From Ascarosepion bandense (taxonomy: Eukaryota; Mollusca; Cephalopoda; Sepiida; Sepiidae), in assembly GCA_037127315.1 (NCBI GenBank), contig JBBBDQ010001616.1, positions 909,001-973,000 of the forward strand: a DNA stretch of 64,000 nt, in the 5' to 3' direction. The notes under the pieces were generated by a model. That model worked only from the letters and a program-made list of their open reading frames with translations, ran no database searches and was not told the DNA's origin. The translations under genes were made by a program, and so were the position numbers. Shown piece after piece: positions 58,320 through 64,000 of the stretch; position 1 is the stretch's first letter; the number at the start of each line of letters is the position of its first letter.

Positions 58320-58715
58320 ATGTAGTGAGCAAACAAAACTGAAATGTGGTTCTACAGAAGGATGCTGCGGATATCATGCACCGAGCATGTGAGCAATGAT
58401 AAGGTTTCGGAGATGATGGAAACAAAAAGGAAATTAAAATTGAGCATCAGGAAGAGACAACTGAAATTCCTGTGACATGCAAGGAGGAAGGAATGCTTGG
58501 AGAACCTGATACTAATAGGTCAGATAGAGGGGTAAAAGAGACAGAGTGAAGCAGGGGATAACATATTTGAAGGGCCTAAGCAGGTGGGTGACAGAACAGG
58601 GGTTGCGTGGTGTTACAGGAGAAAGTGTGCTAAGAACCACTAGGGATAGGGAGACATGGAAGGCCATGATCGCCTACGTCTTGAAAGAACAAGGTACACA
58701 GAAAAAGAAGAAGAA
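58320..58715 (+). pseudogene. RTE-type LINE C-terminal fragment
   Basis: TEMWFYRRMLRISCTEHVSN, DKVSEMMETKRKLKLSIRKR, QLKFL then a stop, and TYLKGLSRWVTEQGLRGVTG, ESVLRTTRDRETWKAMIAYV. It ends at the RTE tail AGAAAAAGAAGAAGAA (58700). Interrupted by two frameshifts and a stop. Confidence 0.8.
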
Positions 58716-59010
58716 TGCAATAATATCTAGAACCGTATATTGCAAGCTAACATACACTGAACAATACGTTAACATCAACTTCCACCACCAACACAGTGTA
58801 AAAAGTGATCGTACGCTGATTACGCCATCGTGTAAAAATTATAAGTGGAACTCCAGAGACATATGAACAAGAAATGGTCAGTATCGTCAGTACCCTACAA
58901 TATAGCAATCTCCTCGGTTACATGAGAGCAGCTCTGATAAAAATGGGATAGAATGGCGCAACAACACCCAGAAAACGGCATCGGTCTGCCTGTCCTATGT
59001 GAAGGGATTA
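58716..59010 (+). pseudogene. Penelope-like RT fragment
   Basis: ISRTVYCKLTYTEQYVNINF, HHQHSVKSD, then after a frameshift YEQEMVSIVSTL-like text. Same segment as the minus-strand Penelope RT at 48293-48538 (SVYCKPTFTEQYLNFNSHLP, YEQEMVSISSTL). It follows the RTE tail directly. Confidence 0.65.
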
Positions 59011-59029
59011 TCAAAAAAAAATGCAAAAG

Positions 59030-59262
59030 ATCTGTGGTTCATATAACATAGAGTCAATAGTCATCTCTTATTTCCCTAACCTGCATCCTTTCTCTCATGC
59101 TCCTTTCTCCGTCCACGTCACTCTTATCAAGATTCTTATCCGTCTCTTACTCACTTCCTGTCAACCCCTATAACCTGTCACTCTTTCTCATAACTTTCCT
59201 CGTATGTAACCCTTGCAAAACAGTGACAGTAAAATGCCTTGCTTGAGGCGATATGATTATAA
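59030..59262 (+). mobile_element. LINE 3' tail, plus strand (duplicate of 57400-57630)
   Basis: GAGTCAATAGTCATCTCTTA, CTCATGCTCCTTTCTCCGTC, ...GACAGTAAAATGCCTTGCTT, GAGGCGATATGATTATAAAA. Paralogue of 57385-57630. Confidence 0.8.
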
Positions 59263-59612
59263 AAAAAGTTGTTTCAGCCCAAGCAAGACAATAATGCCAC
59301 TGGTGTGCGGTGGGTTTATAGGATAAGTGAAAAGAAAGAGGAATAGATTATAGCGGGTGTCAGAGAATGGTGAAGGGAAGGATGGGAACACTGGTGTGAA
59401 GAGAGTTGCGTGAGTGTAAAGAGGAAAGAGAGAACAACACAATACTAGAATGTCGGGGAAAAGGATAGGAGTCAAGGAAATAAGTGGTGTCAATAGACAT
59501 TGCATTTAAAGTCAAAAAGCATTAAATTTTCCAAAAAGGTTCATGACGATTTTTAGACGTTCATGTTCTAACAGGTTAAAACACGTGAAATTTATCAACA
59601 GCTACTACTGGG
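59263..59612 (-). mobile_element. LINE 3' tail, minus strand, and duplicated segment
   Basis: Paralogue of 57631-57972 in the same order: reversed LINE tail, GATGGGAACACTGGTGTGAA, AATGTCGGGGAAAAGGATAG, GTGTCAATAGACATTGCATT, GTTCATGACGATTTTTAGAC, TTTATCAACAGCTACTACTG. Confidence 0.8.
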
Positions 59613-59703
59613 TGTGTTGTGGTGCAGTGGATATCGACAAATCGGGAGAGCCGAGTTCGAATTCCAGTTGAATTCCTTGCATTCACTTACGCACAGATAC
59701 CGT
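59613..59703 (+). mobile_element. tRNA-derived SINE, family 1, 5' head only
   Basis: GTGTGTTGTGGTGCAGTGGA, GAGCCGAGTTCGAATTCCAG, TTCACTTACGCACAGATACC, then stops where LTR-element sequence begins. Both pol III boxes intact. Confidence 0.85.
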
Positions 59704-60410
59704 ATCGATCACGTCTGGTTGGGACGACGAAGTGACAGATGCTCCCCTTAAAAACATGATTGAGGACATAGTGGAAAGAATTCGCCAGAATGACCCTGCA
59801 CACGGTAAATGCTGCACAAGCGGACACACTTATGAGGTATGGGTCTATGCAACTTATCTCGCCACAGGAGTTTCGCTGGATATTGACGGAAGCTTTGTAG
59901 AAGACAATGTTGACTGTGGCCTGCGAAGGACGCCCAACATATCAATCTGTCAGAATTGGATGCTATTCTGAAGGGCGTCAATTTAGCCCTACAGTGGGGC
60001 ACAACGAAGCTACACCTCTTCACGGACTCCGCGTGTGTGCACCGGTGGGTATCAAACATGCTCACTGGCAAAGCCAGAATACGAACTAAGGCGGCAAGTG
60101 AGATGCTGATCCGGAGGCGTTTACTCTTAAAATGCTGATTCAAGAGAATAACTTATTGATCACGATAAGTTTAGTACCGTCAAGTGAGAATCGAGCGGAT
60201 AAGCATACCAGAGTACCGCAACGATGGTATGATGTGATTAAGAAAGAAATTGAACCTACACGCCCGGTATACGCGTTTATGGTGACCGGAACCTCCCCTG
60301 ATCAGATACGTGTCATACATTGCATTCTGGCATCAGGCGAACGCTGTATTTTGTGCCGGCGAGTTGAATTTTCGGCATCTTCTTTTTCTGGCCCGTAATT
60401 TGCGAGAAAA
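59704..60410 (+). pseudogene. LTR retrotransposon pol fragment: RNase H domain
   Basis: Three forward frames in succession. 59732-59930 has VTDAPLKNMIEDIVERIRQN and GHTYEVWVYATYLATGVSLD followed by IDGSFVED. 59955-60110 has DAILKGVNLALQWGTTKLHL, FTDSACVHRWV and RTKAASEMLIRRR. 60132-60250 has SSENRADKHTRVPQRWYDVI. ELDA (weakened), FTDS and N-ADxxTR are the acidic RNase H positions of LTR-element Pol. Frameshifts at about 59940 and 60130. Neither reverse transcriptase, integrase nor LTRs are seen nearby. Ends near 60410. Confidence 0.7.
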
Positions 60411-61019
60411 TATTTCCTACAAATTGAGGATTGAACTTTCTATTCAGTCGTAACTTATCTAACGTGACAAGCTTGTTAAGCATTACACTGTGAAAAATTA
60501 AGAGTGTGAGACTCATCTTCGCAAGGATGTTACCAACTAGCGTCCAGTTGGCAGACAAAAAACTAAACTGGGCTGTAACTCAATACATGTTCCTCTCTGA
60601 AGTAATCATAGGGTGGATACAGTACTGATATATATTGGGCACTAAATCCACACTGGACGTTCAGCTAATCAGAGCCTATAGAATAGACTTGCCTGGACAG
60701 CAGAATTGAATCTCCCAAGCTGTTATACCAATTTGCTGAGATATCTCTGGCCGTCAGACTCAAATAAAACTGTCTGTTGTGAGTTTAATTCTACATTAAC
60801 CCAGATCTCAAAATCAAACAGCAGAATATTTTCTGGGTTCAATAACAGGTTTAGATTTTATATTATTTTGGGTACTCATCTGGAAATTCTATGTATTTCA
60901 CTGTTCTTTCTAAACCCAAATAAAATTTCTTGGCTTTGATTTTCCACTTGCAGAGAAAACATTGCAAAAACTTAAAACTTTTATTAAACAATCTGAGTAT
61001 TAAACATTGGGTTTGTTAT
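60411..61019. other. No recognisable feature
   Basis: AT-rich; a 77-codon forward frame (60706-60939) resembles nothing known. Confidence 0.4.
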
Positions 61020-61100
61020 ATTTGTCTATATTTCTGAGATGAGGTGATTCTCCCAATCTTCAGGCTTCATCCTGTTTACAGCGCCATGTAGAATTAGTAA
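61020..61100 (-). repeat. Penelope-terminal fragment, minus strand
   Basis: Minus strand: ACAGGATGAAGCCTGAAGAT, TGGGAGAATCACCTCATCTC, AGAAATATAGACAAATATA. The last part equals the spacer of the 48590-49170 repeats. Ribozyme core not preserved. Confidence 0.45.
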
Positions 61101-61104
61101 TTTT

Positions 61105-62125
61105 TTTATCATTTCACCCCAAGCAAGGCGGTAACGCCACTGATGTGCAGGTGGCTAAATAAGAGAGTTAAAGTTTTAGACAAAGACGAACCAGCTACAG
61201 AGAGAGAAAGAGAAAAGGCAAGAGAAGGATATGAGGACAGTTACGAAGGTAGAGAGAAAGGAAAAGAACAAGCTACACGGGGTGGTGTAGAGAGGATTTA
61301 AGTAGATAAGAGACGGAAATTGACTTTGCATTTAAATTCTTGGATGTTATAGCTCTCAGGTAAGCAAGTATATGGAAGAGAGTTCCACAGGCGAGAAGCG
61401 CGAGAAAAAAGATGCTGAATTAGAATTGTTGCCTGCATTTTGTTGATCTAACTGTAAAAGGGTGGGACCTTGATGCCAGGCTGGTTACCCGAGTAAATTC
61501 TTGTGGAGGAGGCACCAGTGACCTAAGTTCTTCAGAGCAGAAGCCATGAAAATATTTGAGAAGAGACAGAGGGAAGCCACATCCCACCGTTGAGAAAGTG
61601 GCTGCAGACGAGCTGCCAGGTCAGGACCAATCACATTACATATTCGCCTTTGGAGCCTATCGAGAACACCGAGACGAACAGCAGGGGCGCCTAACCAGAT
61701 ATATGGCAACAGTATTCCATGCACGGCCGAATGTTTGATTTGTATATGTGCAAGATGGATTCCGGCGAAAAAAATTCCTGACCCTACACAGTGACCCAAC
61801 CTTCCTAGCAATGGATTTAGCAATTATTTCAATGTAATGATTCCATTTGAGGTCGGAAGAAAGGGTTAGGCCGAGGAGGCGCAGTGTATTGTTTTTGGGG
61901 AGGCTTGCTTGGTCCATGTTTATAGGTAGCAGGAGTGATTGCCTGTGATGGTTGACAGAAATTTTGTTTTAGAGGCATTGAAATTTACGAACCACTTCTT
62001 ATCCCAATCCACCACTAAGTGGAGGTCCTTCTCGAGGTCAGCAGCGAGGTTATGTTTGTCCGCCTTGCTAGATGTATTACTGATGCAGGAGTAGATGGTG
62101 GTGTCATCTGCATAGATACCGGAAA
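61105..62125 (-). pseudogene. LINE (Jockey/CR1-like) RT C-terminal half, minus strand
   Basis: Reversed tail TTTATCATTTCACCCCAAGC then GGCGGTAACGCCACTG. On the minus strand from 62120: GIYADDTTIYSCISNTSSKA (active site, 62120-62060), DLEKDLHLVVDWDKKWFVNF, MDQASLPKNNTLRLLGLTLS, HYIEIIAKSIARKVGSLCRV, LDRLQRRICNVIGPDLAARL, QRWDVASLCLF. Frameshifted several times. Longer than the other minus-strand copies and includes the catalytic YADD. Confidence 0.88.
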
Positions 62126-62500
62126 AGAATCCATCTAAACTCAACATAAAAGTTGTTATTACTACATTTAAAACGATAAAAGAATTAGTCAATATTTTAA
62201 CAAAACAATAAGCTAATACCTGAAGAAATAATTTACTCTATCGCCTATACATAAGAGAAAAGCTCAAGGAATCTAAATAAAAGATTATATGACCATAAAA
62301 GATTAATTTAGCGAAACAATACATCGAAAGCGTTGGTTGCCCATCGTAACGAGACTGACCACAATTTTGACATAAAATTCTACTCTGATCAAAGGAGGAA
62401 ATAGATCAGTACGACGAAAATGTCCAGAGAGTGCCTTGATCTCAAAGTCATTTCCAGTATATCTGCATCCTGACTCTTACAACAATTCACTATTCCTGGC
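62126..62500. other. No recognisable feature
   Basis: AT-rich spacer between two LINE fragments. Confidence 0.45.
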
Positions 62501-62511
62501 AAAACTTATAT

Positions 62512-63072
62512 TATTACAGAAGTACTTGGGTAGTGTTCTAACGGAAGACGGAAAGTGCGACACTGAGATCCGAAGGCGAATTGGAATGGCCAAGGACGCA
62601 TTCCAGAAGCTGAGCAGAGTATTAAGAGACAGGAAAATTTCACTAGAAGCAAAGAAGAGAGTACTGGATTGCTATGTGATGCCTGTCCTTCAATATGGCA
62701 GAGAATGGTGGTTCTACAGAAGGATGCTGCAAATATCATAGATCGAGCATGTGAGCAAAGATGAGGTTTTAGAAAGGATGGAAACGAAATGGAAATTAAT
62801 ACTTGAGCATCAGGAAGAGACAGTTGAAGTTCTTTAGACATGTGATGAGGAAGGATGGCTGGGAGAATCTGATACTCACAGATGAGATAGAGGGGAAAAG
62901 AGACGGGAAAGCAGCGGATAATTTATTTGAAGGGCCAGAGCAGGTGGATGGCAGAGCGGGTTTCAGTGGGATAGCAGTTGAAAGCGTGCGAAGAGCCACC
63001 AGGGATAAGGAGACGTGGAAGGCCATGATCGCCGACGCCCTGAAGGGATATGGCACATAGATGAAGAATAAC
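62512..63072 (+). pseudogene. RTE-type LINE C-terminal fragment
   Basis: YLGSVLTEDGKCDTEIRRRI, GMAKDAFQKLSRVLRDRKIS, LEAKKRVLDCYVMPVLQYGR, then a deletion of about 60 bp (CWTISSKMKKRLEAAEM lost), FYRRML, a frameshift, SIRKRQLKFFRHVMRKDGWE, NLILTDEIEG and ATRDKETWKAMIADALKGYG. Ends GGCACATAGATGAAGAA. Inactive. Confidence 0.85.
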
Positions 63073-63187
63073 AAAAGTGAGCGAAAAAACTAAATCGAAA
63101 TTAAATTGGCTTGTTAAAAAAAATTAAAGAATTAAAATTACCAGCAACCCTCGTTCGTGTTCATATGTTGTCGTACCAACGTAACCA

Positions 63188-63189
<2 letters not shown>

Positions 63190-63252
<63 letters not shown>
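63190..63252. repeat. (TA)n(TG)n compound microsatellite
   Basis: TA run then TG run adjoining the SINE array. Confidence 0.97.
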
Positions 63253-63256
<4 letters not shown>

Positions 63257-63268
63257 TGATGGCAATTT

Positions 63269-64000
63269 CAGTCAGTTAAGTGCCATACGTGATACACGCT
63301 TGGGCGATCATGTCTCGAAAGTGATATGCCTGACTGGGCAGAAGATTATCCCGCAGTAGTTTGCCATTGCTTTCTGCGGTAGACTGGTTGCCAACCAAGG
63401 CTATAGAACCCAATCTGTCCTGTTATTTGAATCATATTAGAGGGAGAAAAGATAGATAATATTACATTATTGTATTAAGTATAATTAGTGGGGGATCAGT
63501 TTATTACTTTATAACAATAGAAAACCGATCCCTCACTTTATGCCCAGTAGAAGTTTTAATTATTTTTCCAGTTATTATATTCTGTCAGTCAGTTAAGTGC
63601 CATACGTGATACATGCTTGGGCAATCATGTCTCGAAAGAGACATGACTGACTGGGCAGAAGATTATCCCGCAGTAGTTTGCCATTGCTTTCTGCGGTAGA
63701 CTGGTTGCCAACCAAGGCTATAGAACCCAATCTGTCCTGTTATTTGACTTATAGCTTGTGGGGAGAAGTGATGTAATATTTTATTAAGTAGTAATTAGTG
63801 GGTGATCAGTTTATTACTTAATAACAGTAGAAAACCGATCCCCTACTTTATGCCCAGTAGAAGCTTTAATTGTTTCCAACTATTATGTTCAGTCAGTTAA
63901 GTGCCATACATGATACACACTTTGGGCGATCATGTCTCGAATGCAAGGAATTCAACTGGAATTCGAACTCGGCCCTCCGATTTGTTGTTTCGAATCGATA
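63269..64000 (-). mobile_element. SINE family 1 multimer, minus strand, running off the window
   Basis: The tail word GTCAGTTAAG occurs at 63271, 63588 and 63892 (spacing 317 and 304). The first two units are headless bodies joined by linkers with GGGGGATCAGTTTATTACTT/CCGATCCCTCACTTTATG. The third begins at 63892 and, after losing most of its body (CGATCATGTCTCGAATGCAA), continues into the B-box and head region (GAATTCGAACTCGG) at the window edge. Confidence 0.9.

Overview
The window looks like invertebrate nuclear DNA made almost entirely of transposable elements. There is no operon structure, no bacterial-type coding density and no intact host gene that I recognise. Long (TA)n, (CA)n/(TG)n and (TATC)n/(GATA)n tracts, several tRNA-derived SINE families, Tc1/mariner transposons, RTE-type and Jockey/CR1-type LINEs, Penelope-like elements and Helitrons fit a lophotrochozoan such as a mollusc, with a cephalopod plausible. 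The species cannot be fixed from sequence alone.

Layout. 1-5950: Tc1/IS630 transposase fragments, a tRNA-headed repeat with a complete hammerhead ribozyme core, a SINE tandem, a 237-bp satellite with strong hairpins, and a dead mariner. 6500-9300: two SINEs, GATA tracts and LINE tails. 9230-15920: Penelope 3' end, inverted-repeat MITE, minus-strand LINE and RTE fragments, a solo LTR with a 5-bp target duplication, and a Tc1 deletion derivative. 16470-18990: LINE tail, LTR-like segment with a 20-bp repeat, 5S rRNA-derived piece, an unidentified open frame, and TATC arrays around a fold-back element. 19510-28002: five copies of one Helitron family, mixed with SINEs, Tc1 ends, RTE and an R4-like LINE. 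28618-35840: an unclassified AT-rich repeat (second copy at 44606), a piggyBac-type MITE, SINEs and Tc1-type MITEs. 35845-43940: 88-bp minisatellite, Helitron, the longest RTE copy, a dimer of the ribozyme repeat, LINE tails and one exon-like block on the minus strand. 43993-49170: SINE tandem, AT-rich repeat interrupted by a LINE, 201-bp array with Helitron-type ends, and Penelope remains with hammerhead-like motifs. 49680-53225: R4-like LINE split by a young LINE whose 527-codon reverse transcriptase frame (49906-51489) is the only long intact coding sequence. 53252-64000: two more Helitrons, SINEs, LINE, RTE and Penelope fragments, a local duplication, an LTR-element RNase H fragment, and a SINE multimer running off the end.

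The elements relate to each other as parasites and layers. SINEs and ribozyme repeats carry pol III-type boxes and would need LINE or Penelope enzymes to move. Tc1-type MITEs, piggyBac-type MITE and Helitrons are all non-autonomous here. Nested insertions give relative ages.

The most interesting signal is the hammerhead-bearing tRNA-headed repeat (one copy near 830-1134, a dimer at 38581-39105). It has the layout of retrozyme or Sm-alpha elements. Coordinates of element ends are read by eye and are approximate unless a terminal motif is quoted.
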